A DNA stretch of 64,000 nucleotides, from positions 1 to 64,000 of the forward strand of contig NZ_JAUHPX010000004.1 of NCBI RefSeq assembly GCF_030418305.1. Direction: 5' to 3'. Origin of the DNA: Demequina lignilytica (lineage in GTDB: Bacteria; Actinomycetota; Actinomycetes; Actinomycetales; Demequinaceae). Made by a program: the position numbers and the translations under genes. Shown piece by piece: positions 37,896 through 46,305 of this stretch (within the stretch, counting starts at the first letter, position 1; every line of letters begins with the position of its first letter). The notes under the pieces are model-generated. The model had not been told where the DNA came from and ran no database searches. It saw nothing but the letters and a program-made list of their open reading frames with translations.

Positions 37896-38771
37896 TCAGC
37901 GGGCGTGGAAGGCGCCCGAGGCGCGCCACTGCTCAAGCGGGTTCGCGGTGCGGAACTCCTCCGCGATGTGGCCCATCGTCGAGAACTGGATGCCGGGCTT
38001 GGACTTGATGTGCTCGAGGAGGCCGTCGAGCATGCGGATCGAGCGGCCGCGGCCGATGACCTCGGGGTGCATCGACAGCACCCACATGCCGCCCGGGCAC
38101 TCGTCGTAGGCGAAGTCGAACTCGGCCTGCCAGATCTCGCGGACGGCGGAGGGCTCGCGCTGCGCGTCCGAGAAGCCGGGCGCGAGCTCGAGCAGCGGGT
38201 AGTCGTCGAGCGCCCAGGAGAACGGCAGCTCGACGATGTCGATGCTGGTGCCGAACTGATAGGGGCCGTCGTGCGTCCAGGAGTCGCCCTCGCGCATGTA
38301 GTACGGCAGGTAGTCGGAGCCGAGCAGCGAGCTGTCGTAGCGGATGCCGTGCTCCTTGAGCAGGTCGATCGTCGCCGGGCCGAACTCGCCGGACGGGGCA
38401 CGGTAGCCCGCAGGGGTGACGCCGATGCGGGCGAGCTGCTCGAGGCCCTTGTCGAAGATGCGTCGCTCCTCGGCCTCGGTGGCGTCCTTGAGGTTCTCGT
38501 GGACCCAGCCGTGGTGACCGACCTCGTGGCCGGCGTCGACGATCGAGCGGCACAGGTCCGTGTACGCGTGGATGGTGTGGCCGGGGATGAAGAACGTCGC
38601 GGTGATGTCGTGCTTGGCGAGCAGGCCGAGCACGCGGGGCAGCGCGTAGGCGCCGAACTCGCCGCGGGAGACGCCCGGCAGCGTGTGCGTGCGGTCCTTG
38701 ATCCAGCTGGACAGCGCGTCGAAGTCGAACGTCAGCGCGACGTGGAGGCGGGGGGCGGGGCTGTCGGCCAT
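37896..38771 (-). CDS. NodB/PuuE-type polysaccharide deacetylase family amidohydrolase
   Basis: A 291-residue NodB-fold protein with no signal peptide, so cytoplasmic. The metal-site motifs are TFDFDALSS (catalytic Asp region), GHEVGHHGWVHE (His ligands) and YRAPSGEFG; the C-terminal MWVLSMHPEVIGR also fits. This cytoplasmic subgroup includes allantoinase PuuE, cyclic-imide hydrolases and the HpPgdA-like enzymes rather than cell-wall deacetylases. AAGGAG precedes ATG 38771. Together with an ene-reductase it suggests opening or deacylation of an amide or imide ring; inference only. Confidence 0.86.
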   Translation of the reverse strand: MADSPAPRLHVALTFDFDALSSWIKDRTHTLPGVSRGEFGAYALPRVLGLLAKHDITATFFIPGHTIHAYTDLCRSIVDAGHEVGHHGWVHENLKDATEAEERRIFDKGLEQLARIGVTPAGYRAPSGEFGPATIDLLKEHGIRYDSSLLGSDYLPYYMREGDSWTHDGPYQFGTSIDIVELPFSWALDDYPLLELAPGFSDAQREPSAVREIWQAEFDFAYDECPGGMWVLSMHPEVIGRGRSIRMLDGLLEHIKSKPGIQFSTMGHIAEEFRTANPLEQWRASGAFHAR

Positions 38772-39215
38772 GAGGTGCTCCTTGCGGTGATGAGGGAGTG
38801 CGCGATGCCCGATCTGGATCGGCACCGGCGCGCCGGCTGCGCATGACGCAGTGGTGCTGTTTCGCTACAAAACCAGAGCAATGTTGCGCATGATTGCGCG
38901 GCTGTTACCGGCATGTAAAAACTTACAGGTGTCCAGCACCCCCGGAACGGCCCGATTGAGGGCCATCTGGGCATGAACGGGCACCGCGATCGGCCAGCGA
39001 CGGGCACGCGTGATATGGCTTCTTAGCAGGGCTTATATCTGTTCTGCGCCTTGATTTCGGCAGAAAGTGCCCGATGCAGCCGACCGCCACTCAACCTCAA
39101 GTGACAACTAGGTTTCTTCGCAAAATCCACACATCATTGCCCTCGTTCTTTGCTACGGTGGCGGCACCCCGGCGGTCAGACCAGGCGACCGCGGGCGATC
39201 CCAAGGAGAGAACTG
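38772..39215. promoter_or_regulatory. Divergent control region between amidohydrolase and binding protein
   Basis: This 444-bp non-coding gap carries the tandem motif TTGCGC (38884-38889), 4 bases, TTGCGC (38894-38899), 3 bases, TGTTAC (38903-38908), with spacing identical to 31054-31078. Just after it TGTAA and TTACA arms (38914-38927) form a second small palindrome. An extended -10 TGCTACGGT ends at 39159, about 55 bases before the binding-protein ATG, which has AAGGAG at 39203-39208. I see no gene in it. It is a likely LacI-controlled double promoter. Confidence 0.6.
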
Positions 39216-40760
39216 ATGTCTCGAATTCACGCAACGATGGCCACGGCCGCCGTCGCTGTGCTGGCTCTGGCCGGCTGCGCGGCGAGCGGATCGGACGCGG
39301 GCGACAGCAGCGCGACCACCGATGGCGGCAGCGGCATCACCGAGCTGCGGCTGGGCGTCACCACGCAGCCCGCCACGCTCGACCCCGCGGGCGGCGCCTG
39401 GGGCGCGCGCTCGGCCTTCTACCAGGCGGCCTACGACACGCTGATCCGCCAGACCGCGGACGGCGAGCTCGAGCCGATGATCGCGTCGGGCTGGGAGCTC
39501 AGCGAGGACAGCCTCACGCTGACCCTCACCATCCAGGACGGCATCACCTTCACCGACGGCACCGACCTCACCAGCGAGGACGTGGTCGCCAGCCTCCAGC
39601 GCTTCAAGGACGGCACGTCCGAGAACGCGGGCGACCTCGCCGACGTGTCCGAGATCACCGCGATCGATGACTACACGGTCGAGCTCACGCTCAGCGCGCC
39701 CAACCCGGCGATCCTCTACATGCTCTCGCGCACCGCCGGCCTCGTCGCCAGCGCCGACGCGATCGACGAGGGAGTCGACCTCGCGACCGAGACCGTCGGC
39801 TCCGGCCCGTACATCCTCGACACCGCTGCCACGGTGTCCGGATCGAGCTACGTCTACACGGCCAACCCCGACTACTGGGCTCCCGAGCTCCAGAACTTCG
39901 AGACGCTCGTCATCAACGTCTACGACGAGCAGACGGCCGCGCTGAACGCCATCAAGGGCGGAGACATCGACGTGGCACGCCTCACCAGCAACTCCAACAT
40001 CCCCGAGATCGAGGCCTCCGGCTGGAGCGTCGTGGGCAACGAGCTCGACGTGTTCGGCCTCCAGCTGTACGACCGCGGCGGCGAGATGAGCGAGGCGCTC
40101 GGCGACGTCCGCGTCCGCCAGGCGATCAACTACGCGTTCGACAAGGAGGCGATGCTCCAGGCGCTCGAGTCCGGCTACGGCACCGTCACCGCTCAGGTGT
40201 TCCCGTCGACCTCGGAGGCCTTCGACCCGGCGCTCGACGAGTACTACACCTACGACCCCGAGAAGGCCCTCGAGCTCATGGCCGAGGCGGGCTACGCGGA
40301 CGGCCTGGAGCTCTCGATGATGAGCACCGCGCTGCTTCCGGACGCCCTCTACACGCTGATCGCCCAGCAGCTCGCGGAGATCGGCATCACGGCGGTCTAC
40401 ACCGACCCGGGCGCCAACCTGTTCGCGGACCTGCTCGCCCCGAAGTTCCCGGCCGCGTACTTCGGCCTCGAGCGCAACACCGACTGGCAGCTGATCCAGT
40501 TCGCGCTCGCGCCCACCGCGACCTTCAACCCGTTCCACTACGAGGACCCGCAGGTGAACGAGTACATCGAGACCATCCAGTACGGCGACGCCGAGACCCA
40601 GGCCGCGACGGCTGCGGAGCTCAACGCGTACATCGTCGAGCAGGCGTGGTTCGCACCGTTCTACACGGTGCAGGGCTCGGTGGCCGTGAGCCCCGACTTC
40701 ACGGTCGACATGCTCGTGTCGAACTACCTCCCGGCCGTGTACGACATCGCGGCGGCCTGA
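39216..40760 (+). CDS. Solute-binding lipoprotein of oligopeptide ABC importer (DppA/OppA family)
   Basis: A 514-residue lipoprotein. The signal peptide ends in the lipobox LALAGC (Cys about residue 23), followed by a Ser/Asp-rich spacer and the SBP_bac_5 fold (LGVTTQPATLDPAG, then SGWELSEDSLTLTLTIQDGITFTDG-type region near 100). It stands alone, with no permease next to it. The importer operon at 27.2-30.8 kb has permeases and ATPases but no binding protein, so they are likely partners. A perfect 38-bp palindrome terminates it. Confidence 0.92.
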   Translation: MSRIHATMATAAVAVLALAGCAASGSDAGDSSATTDGGSGITELRLGVTTQPATLDPAGGAWGARSAFYQAAYDTLIRQTADGELEPMIASGWELSEDSLTLTLTIQDGITFTDGTDLTSEDVVASLQRFKDGTSENAGDLADVSEITAIDDYTVELTLSAPNPAILYMLSRTAGLVASADAIDEGVDLATETVGSGPYILDTAATVSGSSYVYTANPDYWAPELQNFETLVINVYDEQTAALNAIKGGDIDVARLTSNSNIPEIEASGWSVVGNELDVFGLQLYDRGGEMSEALGDVRVRQAINYAFDKEAMLQALESGYGTVTAQVFPSTSEAFDPALDEYYTYDPEKALELMAEAGYADGLELSMMSTALLPDALYTLIAQQLAEIGITAVYTDPGANLFADLLAPKFPAAYFGLERNTDWQLIQFALAPTATFNPFHYEDPQVNEYIETIQYGDAETQAATAAELNAYIVEQAWFAPFYTVQGSVAVSPDFTVDMLVSNYLPAVYDIAAA

Positions 40761-40778
40761 TCCCCCGCTCCTCCCGAG

Positions 40779-40816
40779 CACGAGGGCCCCGTTCCGATCG
40801 GAACGGGGCCCTCGTG
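40779..40816. terminator. Perfect 38-bp palindromic terminator
   Basis: The 38 bases are exactly self-complementary, centred between 40797 and 40798, with a GATC at the centre. It lies 18 bases after the binding-protein stop and 16 before the end of the convergent second LacI gene, and would work in both directions. Confidence 0.85.
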
Positions 40817-40831
40817 GCGTTCAGGGAGCGG

Positions 40832-41866
40832 TCAGGCGCTCGGGGGCGCCGACGACTCGCCGACGACGAGCACCACCGGCGTCACCGAGCGGCGCACCGG
40901 GGCATCCGGGTCGTCGATGCGGGCCGAGAGCATGGACAGCGCGGAGCTCGCCATGCGGTCGAGCGGCGTGCGGATGGTGGTGAGGCGGGGGGAGACGTGG
41001 CTGGCGCCGGGCACATCATCGAACCCCACGATCGACAGATCCCCAGGAATCCCGATCCCCAGGTTCCGCGCCCCCGCCATCATCCCCAACGCGATCGCAT
41101 CCGACGCCGCGAACACCGCCGTCGGACGCTGCGGAGCCGCCAACAGATGCGACAACGCACCGATCCCGAACTCCTCCGAGAAATCCCCCGCCAACGAGAA
41201 CTGCGCCTCAGGATCCAGACCCGCCCGCACACACGCATCCACGAACCCACGCCGACGCTCCCGCACCGACGCCAACGACTCCGGACCCGTCACCAACGCG
41301 ATCCGCTCATGACCCAACGCCGCCAGATGAGCCGTCGCCTGATACGCCCCCGCATAGTCATCCACGACCACCGTGTCCACCGGCGGCGCATCCACCAGAG
41401 CCTCATCGATCACCACCACCGGCATCCCCGACCCGATCAACCGCGCCAACGCAGCATTCGACGTCGTCGACCCCGCATACACGATCCCCGCCAGCTCCTT
41501 CGCCGCGAACAGCTCCACATAATCCGACTGACGGCGGACCTGGTTGAAGGTCGAGGCGATGAGCACGGCGAGGCCGAAGGAGTCGGCGCTGCGCACCACG
41601 TTCTCCGCGATGCCGCCGAAGTAAGCGTTGCCGATGCGGGGCACCACCAGGCCGATGACGCCCTTCGAGGACGACGCTCGCGACGACCCGGACGTCCGGG
41701 AGTAGCCGACCTCCTCGATCGCCTGCATCACACGCGACTCGGTCTCCGGGCGCAGCTCGAGCTGGCCGTTGAGGAAGCGGGAGACCGTCGAGACCGCGAC
41801 CCCGGCGCGCTCCGCGACGTCATGGAGGCTCGGTCGCCGCGTGGATCTCAGTGCTTCGTTGGCCAT
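40832..41866 (-). CDS. LacI family transcriptional regulator 2
   Basis: A 344-residue LacI/GalR regulator with helix-turn-helix SLHDVAERAGVAVSTVSRFLN near residue 15 (20-residue core) and a standard effector domain. The DNA from 40980 to 41535 is identical to the equivalent part of LacI 1, so both proteins share most of the effector domain but differ in DNA-binding domain, first third of the effector domain and C-terminus. ATG 41866 is preferred over 41875. It is divergent from the MFS gene, whose promoter holds the TTGCGC tandem, and a CACGTG-rich repeat lies in its own leader. Confidence 0.92.
   Translation of the reverse strand: MANEALRSTRRPSLHDVAERAGVAVSTVSRFLNGQLELRPETESRVMQAIEEVGYSRTSGSSRASSSKGVIGLVVPRIGNAYFGGIAENVVRSADSFGLAVLIASTFNQVRRQSDYVELFAAKELAGIVYAGSTTSNAALARLIGSGMPVVVIDEALVDAPPVDTVVVDDYAGAYQATAHLAALGHERIALVTGPESLASVRERRRGFVDACVRAGLDPEAQFSLAGDFSEEFGIGALSHLLAAPQRPTAVFAASDAIALGMMAGARNLGIGIPGDLSIVGFDDVPGASHVSPRLTTIRTPLDRMASSALSMLSARIDDPDAPVRRSVTPVVLVVGESSAPPSA
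40980..41535. repeat. 556-bp identical segment, copy 2
   Basis: Identical to 35808-36363, same orientation, 5172 bp away. The two copies are direct repeats that bracket the reductase, amidohydrolase and binding-protein genes. The G/T-ending codon pattern on the coding strand contrasts with the C-ending pattern in the rest of this gene. Confidence 0.95.
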
Positions 41867-41904
41867 GCGCCCCATCCTTGGAATCGGTATCCGCACAAAC
41901 GTAA

Positions 41905-41925
41905 CGCACGTGTTGCACGTGTGCG
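41905..41925. promoter_or_regulatory. CACGTG-containing repeat in the LacI 2 leader
   Basis: Two GCACGTG words separated by TT give a near-palindromic 21-bp stretch 39 bases upstream of the LacI 2 start. It is a candidate autoregulatory operator. It contains TTGCAC, one base from the TTGCGC unit of the other sites. Confidence 0.4.
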
Positions 41926-41963
41926 ACCAGGCGCGGCGTAGGTCACACAGGTCCGTTTGCCCA

Positions 41964-41992
41964 TTGACTGTTGCGCATTGTTGCGCAATACT
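41964..41992 (+). promoter_or_regulatory. MFS promoter with tandem TTGCGC operator in its spacer
   Basis: TTGACT (41964-41969), exactly 17 bases, then AATACT (41987-41992). The spacer contains TTGCGC at 41971 and again at 41981, ten bases apart. Transcription would start at or near the ATG at 42001, so the message is probably leaderless; there is no ribosome site. A protein on the two TTGCGC units would block RNA polymerase. Confidence 0.65.
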
Positions 41993-42000
41993 CTGATGTC

Positions 42001-43413
42001 ATGTTCCAGAGCGCCTCACACGGTCGCGCACATGTGCGCGAGACCGTTGCGATCGCCGCGGTCGCCTCCAGCGCCCTGCTCGCGTCGCTCCTCCAGACGA
42101 TCATGACGCCGCTCGTCCCGGTGCTCCCCGGCGTGTTCGACGCGAGCGCCGCCGCGGTCTCGTGGGTGCTGACCGCGGCGCTGCTCGCGGCCTGCGCGAC
42201 CGCGCCGATGACCGGCCGGCTGGGCGACATCCTGGGCAAGAAGCACGTGCTCGTGGGCCTGCTCGCGGTGATCGCGGTCGGCTCGGTGATCGGCGCGCTC
42301 TCGACCTCGCTCGGCGGCGTGATCACCGCCCGCGCCTTCCAGGGCGTCGGCCTCGGGGTGATGGCGCTCAACGTGGGCGTCCTGCGCGACACCGTGTCGC
42401 CGCAGCGTCTGACCGGCGCGATCGCCTCGGTGAGCGCGAGCAACGGCATCGGCGGGGCGCTCGGCCTGCCGCTGTCGGCCACCATCGGCGAGCTGTTCGA
42501 CTGGCACGGGTTGTTCTGGCTCGCCAGCATCCTCGCGACGCTGTGCGGCGTCGCGATCATGGTGTTCGTGCGCGGCGGCAACCGTCGCACGCCGGCCAGG
42601 TTCGACTGGGCGGGCGGAGTGGTGCTCGCGGCCGGCCTGACGTCCGTGGTCCTCGCGATCTCGCAGTGGCCCGAGTGGCACGCGCCGGTGTGCGCGCCGC
42701 TGCTCGGCCTCGGCCTCGCCACCCTCGGCCTCTGGGCGTGGCTGCAGCTGCGCACCCGCGATCCCCTCATCGACCTCCGGATGGTCTTCCGGGGCCCGGT
42801 GCTGATGGTGAACCTCATCACGATCATGAGCGGCTTCACGTGGTTCGCCATCCCCGGCCTGGTGGCCCGCCTGCTGCAGAGCCAGGACGGGTCGGGCCCC
42901 GGGCTCGACCTGGACATGATCACCGCGAGCCTCGTGATCATCCCCACCGGCCTCAGCATGCTGCTCGGCGCGCCGCTCGCGCGTCGGCTCATCGTCCGGT
43001 TCGGCACCCGCACCGTGATCCGCACCGGGTCGCTGCTCACCGGCGCCGCCTACGTGGTCGGGCTGCTCTGGATGGACCACCCCTGGCAGCTCTCGATCGT
43101 CGCCGGCATGGTCGGCATCGGCTCCGTGATGATCTTCACCTCCGCGGCCCTCGCGATCGTCGGCGCGGTGCCCGTGCACGGCACCGGTGCCGCCAACGCT
43201 GTCAACTCGGTGCTCCGGTGGCTCGGCTCGACCATCGCCGCCGCGGTGCTCGGCGCGATCCTCGCGGGCATCGCGACCTCGTACGACGGCATCCCCGTCC
43301 CCACGGCGCCCGCGTATCATCTGAGCTTCATCCTCGCGGCGGCGGCCGGCCTCATCGGCTGGATCCTCGGCGCCTTCCTGCCCCGGCATCGTCCCCTCCC
43401 CCAGCGCGCCTGA
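42001..43413 (+). CDS. MFS transporter, DHA2/EmrB-like
   Basis: A 470-residue major facilitator with about 12-14 helices. Motif A appears as GRLGDILGKKHVLVG after helix 2, and RAFQGVGLGVMALN is the helix-4 motif of drug:H+ antiporters. The ATG at 42001 is favoured by the promoter position. It may export a product or analogue handled by the island. The HAD gene follows 22 bp downstream. Confidence 0.88.
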   Translation: MFQSASHGRAHVRETVAIAAVASSALLASLLQTIMTPLVPVLPGVFDASAAAVSWVLTAALLAACATAPMTGRLGDILGKKHVLVGLLAVIAVGSVIGALSTSLGGVITARAFQGVGLGVMALNVGVLRDTVSPQRLTGAIASVSASNGIGGALGLPLSATIGELFDWHGLFWLASILATLCGVAIMVFVRGGNRRTPARFDWAGGVVLAAGLTSVVLAISQWPEWHAPVCAPLLGLGLATLGLWAWLQLRTRDPLIDLRMVFRGPVLMVNLITIMSGFTWFAIPGLVARLLQSQDGSGPGLDLDMITASLVIIPTGLSMLLGAPLARRLIVRFGTRTVIRTGSLLTGAAYVVGLLWMDHPWQLSIVAGMVGIGSVMIFTSAALAIVGAVPVHGTGAANAVNSVLRWLGSTIAAAVLGAILAGIATSYDGIPVPTAPAYHLSFILAAAAGLIGWILGAFLPRHRPLPQRA

Positions 43414-43435
43414 GCGCCCGACCACCGGAGTCCCC

Positions 43436-44125
43436 ATGCGCACCCCCCTGAAGGCCCTCCTGTTCGACCTCGACGGCACCCTGGCCGACACGGAGCCCAC
43501 GTGGCTGGCCGCGAAGGCCGCGGTGGCGCGACGGCACGGCATCGACTGGTCCGAGGCAGACGGCATCGCGTCGATCGGGCAGGCCACCGAGGTCTACAGC
43601 GCGGAGTTCGTCCGGCGGGGTGCCACCGGCACGGTGCGAGACATCGGCGATGAGATCTCCGCGGAGGTCGCCCACCGGCTCTCCCAGGGCGTCAGCTGGC
43701 GCCCCGGCGCCCTGGAGCTGCTGCTCGCCGCCACCGCGGAGGGCGTCGCGACGGCGCTGGTCACCATGTCGTACCGGGGCATCGCCGAGACCGTCCGCGC
43801 ACAGGTCCCCGGGCGGGCCTTCGACGTGATCGTCGCGGGCGACGACGTCAGCCGCTCGAAGCCCCACCCCGATCCCTACCTCATGGCGCTCGCCGCGCTC
43901 GGCGTCTCTCCCGGCGAGGCGGTCGCGATCGAGGACACGCAGTCCGGGGCGTCGAGCGCCGAGGGCGCGGGACTGCGCACCGTCGTGGTGCCGTCGCACT
44001 CGCCGGTGGTCGCGGCGCCCCGGCGGTGGATCACCGACTCGCTGAGCCTGGTCGACCTTCCGATCCTGCGGGCGCTGCTGAGCCAGGAGCAGGAGCTCGC
44101 GGAGGTCACCCGCGGTACGCGGTGA
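43436..44125 (+). CDS. HAD family hydrolase (phosphoglycolate phosphatase/beta-PGM-like)
   Basis: A 229-residue HAD-IA protein. Motif I is LLFDLDGTLADTE (nucleophile Asp), motif II is LVTMS, the motif III Lys is in SRSKPHPDPYLMA, and motif IV Asp is in AIEDTQSGASSAEGAG. The helical cap insert is at about 20-85. It is probably a sugar or organic-phosphate phosphatase, cotranscribed with the MFS gene. Its last 20 bases overlap the convergent RidA gene. Confidence 0.88.
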   Translation: MRTPLKALLFDLDGTLADTEPTWLAAKAAVARRHGIDWSEADGIASIGQATEVYSAEFVRRGATGTVRDIGDEISAEVAHRLSQGVSWRPGALELLLAATAEGVATALVTMSYRGIAETVRAQVPGRAFDVIVAGDDVSRSKPHPDPYLMALAALGVSPGEAVAIEDTQSGASSAEGAGLRTVVVPSHSPVVAAPRRWITDSLSLVDLPILRALLSQEQELAEVTRGTR

Positions 44126-44471
44126 CCTCGATCTCGATGCGCATCGCCGGGTCGATCAGCCCGCACTCCTGCATGGTGGCCGCGGGCCGCACGTCTCCGA
44201 ACCACCGGCGCAGCACGGGCCAGCAGGCCTCGAAGTCGGCGGCGTCCGGGAGCAGGTAGCGCACCCGCACCACGTCGGTCATCGCGAAGCCTCCCTCCTT
44301 CAGCGACGCCGCGATGATCGCGAGCGCCGCATCGGCCTGCCCGGCCGGGTCGGCGCTTGCGGTGCTGGTGGTGCCCGACACGAAGCACCAGTCGCCCCGG
44401 ACCACGGCGCGCGAGTACGCGACGCGCTCCTCCCAGGGGCCGCCGGAGCCGATCAGCCTGCGCTCGCTCAT
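44106..44471 (-). CDS. RidA/YjgF family protein
   Basis: A 121-residue single-domain RidA-like protein (GDWCFVSGTTSTASADPAG in the N-terminal half, VRVRYLLPDAADFEACWPV in the second, MRIEIEVTAYRG at the end). RidA proteins hydrolyse reactive enamine/imine intermediates, and some members belong to catabolic operons. The ATG 44471 begins homology at MSERRLIGSGG. It could clear imines made when the island's amide substrate is broken down; inference. Confidence 0.87.
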   Translation of the reverse strand: MSERRLIGSGGPWEERVAYSRAVVRGDWCFVSGTTSTASADPAGQADAALAIIAASLKEGGFAMTDVVRVRYLLPDAADFEACWPVLRRWFGDVRPAATMQECGLIDPAMRIEIEVTAYRG

Positions 44472-44536
44472 GAGGCCGATGCTCTCATGAGCGCGCAGGC
44501 CTTCCACGGGTGGAGGCGCTCTGGCAGGGTGAGGCC

Positions 44537-45748
44537 ATGACTGCGGGAGCGCGCGGGGACGGCGGACGGTTCAGGCTGCTGCCGATGAGGCCTCGGGACC
44601 CCGGCGAGGAGCACCGCGCCGCCACACCGCTCGAGCTGTTCTTCGACCTCGTGTTCGTGGTCGCCGTCAGCATCGCCGCGTCGGAGCTCCACCACGCGCT
44701 CGCGGAGTCGCACATCGCAAGCGGCCTCGCCGGCTACCTGCTGGTCTTCTTCGGGATCTGGTGGGCGTGGATGAACTTCACGTGGTTCGCCACGTCGTTC
44801 GCGACCGACGACTGGCTCTACCGCGCGCTCGTGGTGCTGCAGATGGCCGGCGTGCTGGTGCTCGCGGCGGGCATCGGCCCCGCGTTCTCCGACGGCGACC
44901 TGGTGCTCCTGGTGCTCGGCTACGTGGTGATGCGCGTGGCGATGATCGCGCAGTGGCTGCGCGCGGCCCGGCGGGCGGGCGACGTCCGCACCACCGCGCT
45001 GACCTACGCGGTCGGCATCGGCGTGCTCCAGGTGCTCTGGCTGGCGATGCTGCTCCTCCCGGACTCGCCGCTCCGCGCCGCGGTGGTGGTGACGCTGATC
45101 GTCGCGGAGCTCGCCGTACCCGTGGTCGCGGAGCGACGCTCCCCCACCCCCTGGCATCCCCACCACATCACCGAGCGGTACGGGCTCTTCACCATCATCG
45201 TCGTGGGGGAGAGCCTGCTGGCCGCGTCGAACGCGATCATCGAGGCGCTGCATGGCGGCGAGGATCTCGCCTCCCTCGCCTCCCTGGCCGTGCTGTCGCT
45301 CGTCATCGCCGCCGCGCTGTGGTGGATCTACTTCTGGCCGCCGCACCACCTCGAGATCGGGTCCTTCTGGGGCGCCCTGCGGTGGGGCTACGCCCACTAC
45401 CTGGTGTTCGCCTCCGCGGCGGCGGTGTCCGCGGGGATCGAGGTCGAGATCGACGCGATGACGGACGAGACGCATCTCAGCGAGGCCGCCGCTTCGTTCA
45501 CCGTGACGGTGCCGGTCGCGATCTTCATGGTGGTGATCTGGTGGATCACCGTGCGGCACCACGCGAACCGCGCGGTCCACGTCGCGGTGCTCGGCGGGGC
45601 GGGGCTGGTGCTCGCGGACCCGCTGCTCCCGCTGCCGTTCGCGGTGACGGCGATCGTGCTGGTCGGGGTCGTGGTGGTGCTGGTGCTCAACCCGCCCGCA
45701 ACTCGTGACGTCGAGACCGAGCAGCCGCTGGTCGAGGAGGACGCGTAG
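44537..45748 (+). CDS. Low temperature requirement protein A (LtrA) family
   Basis: A 403-residue membrane protein with about ten hydrophobic helices. The LtrA hallmark EEHRAATPLELFFDLVFVVAV is at residue 25, and HITERYGLFTIIVVGESL in the middle is also typical. Function is not known beyond a cold-growth phenotype in Listeria. GTGAGG lies eight bases before ATG 44537. Its 3' end converges on the VOC gene with a 10-bp gap. Confidence 0.9.
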   Translation: MTAGARGDGGRFRLLPMRPRDPGEEHRAATPLELFFDLVFVVAVSIAASELHHALAESHIASGLAGYLLVFFGIWWAWMNFTWFATSFATDDWLYRALVVLQMAGVLVLAAGIGPAFSDGDLVLLVLGYVVMRVAMIAQWLRAARRAGDVRTTALTYAVGIGVLQVLWLAMLLLPDSPLRAAVVVTLIVAELAVPVVAERRSPTPWHPHHITERYGLFTIIVVGESLLAASNAIIEALHGGEDLASLASLAVLSLVIAAALWWIYFWPPHHLEIGSFWGALRWGYAHYLVFASAAAVSAGIEVEIDAMTDETHLSEAAASFTVTVPVAIFMVVIWWITVRHHANRAVHVAVLGGAGLVLADPLLPLPFAVTAIVLVGVVVVLVLNPPATRDVETEQPLVEEDA

Positions 45749-45758
45749 CGGGCCCGCC

Positions 45759-46157
45759 TCAGGCGAGGTTGATCTGCCAGGAGACCCCGAAGCGGTCGTT
45801 GACCCAGGCGAAGCGGGAGGAGAATCCGTAGCCGTCGAGCGGCATGAGCGTCGCGCCACCGTCGGCGAGCGCCTCGACCAGCCGCTCCTGCTGCTCCGGC
45901 GAGCCGGCCTCGATCCAGATCGACAGCGACGGGGTGAAGCCGAACTCATGGTCGATGAAGCTGTCGGAGACGTAGAACTCCTGGCCCGCGATGCGGAACC
46001 GGCCGCGCATGATGGTGCCCTCGGGCGCGGGACCGCCCGGCGGGTACTCGTCGAGATCGAGGATCTCGCCGTCCTCGAACAGCGAGGTGTAGAGGGCGAC
46101 GGCCTCACGGCCGACGCCACCCTGGAACATGAGGAACGGGATCGCCTTGTCGGTCAT
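45759..46157 (-). CDS. VOC family protein (PhnB/3-demethylubiquinone methyltransferase-like)
   Basis: A 132-residue vicinal-oxygen-chelate fold protein with the PhnB-type signature IPFLMFQGGVGREAVALYTSLF at the start, trimmed here to its core, and WVNDRFGVSWQINLA at the end. These proteins are dimeric with a small-molecule or metal site; no enzymatic role can be assigned. The longer frame upstream is a shadow. Confidence 0.87.
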   Translation of the reverse strand: MTDKAIPFLMFQGGVGREAVALYTSLFEDGEILDLDEYPPGGPAPEGTIMRGRFRIAGQEFYVSDSFIDHEFGFTPSLSIWIEAGSPEQQERLVEALADGGATLMPLDGYGFSSRFAWVNDRFGVSWQINLA

Positions 46158-46305
46158 GCCGCGAGCGTAGCCCGGGCTCGGCGTCTTCACACGGCGGGGC
46201 GGAGGGCCCGCCCTACCGGCGTCGAACCCGTGCGCCCGCGCCGGACCTGAGTGCCGCGCGTGTCCCCGGCACGGACACCCATGCCCGGCCGGCGCGCGCG
46301 ACGGG

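Noticed and set aside
35808..41535. The 556-bp repeat as an insertion sequence or a diversity-generating retroelement template
   Set aside because: There is no transposase or reverse transcriptase, no inverted ends, the copies are identical with no adenine-specific changes, and each is an in-frame part of a gene.
46190..46305. Possible fourth copy of the 101-bp intergenic element between the VOC gene and ychF
   Set aside because: It is GC-rich and has CGCGTGTCC and a CCGGAC word, but lacks the paired 18-bp ends and the TGT-loop hairpin.
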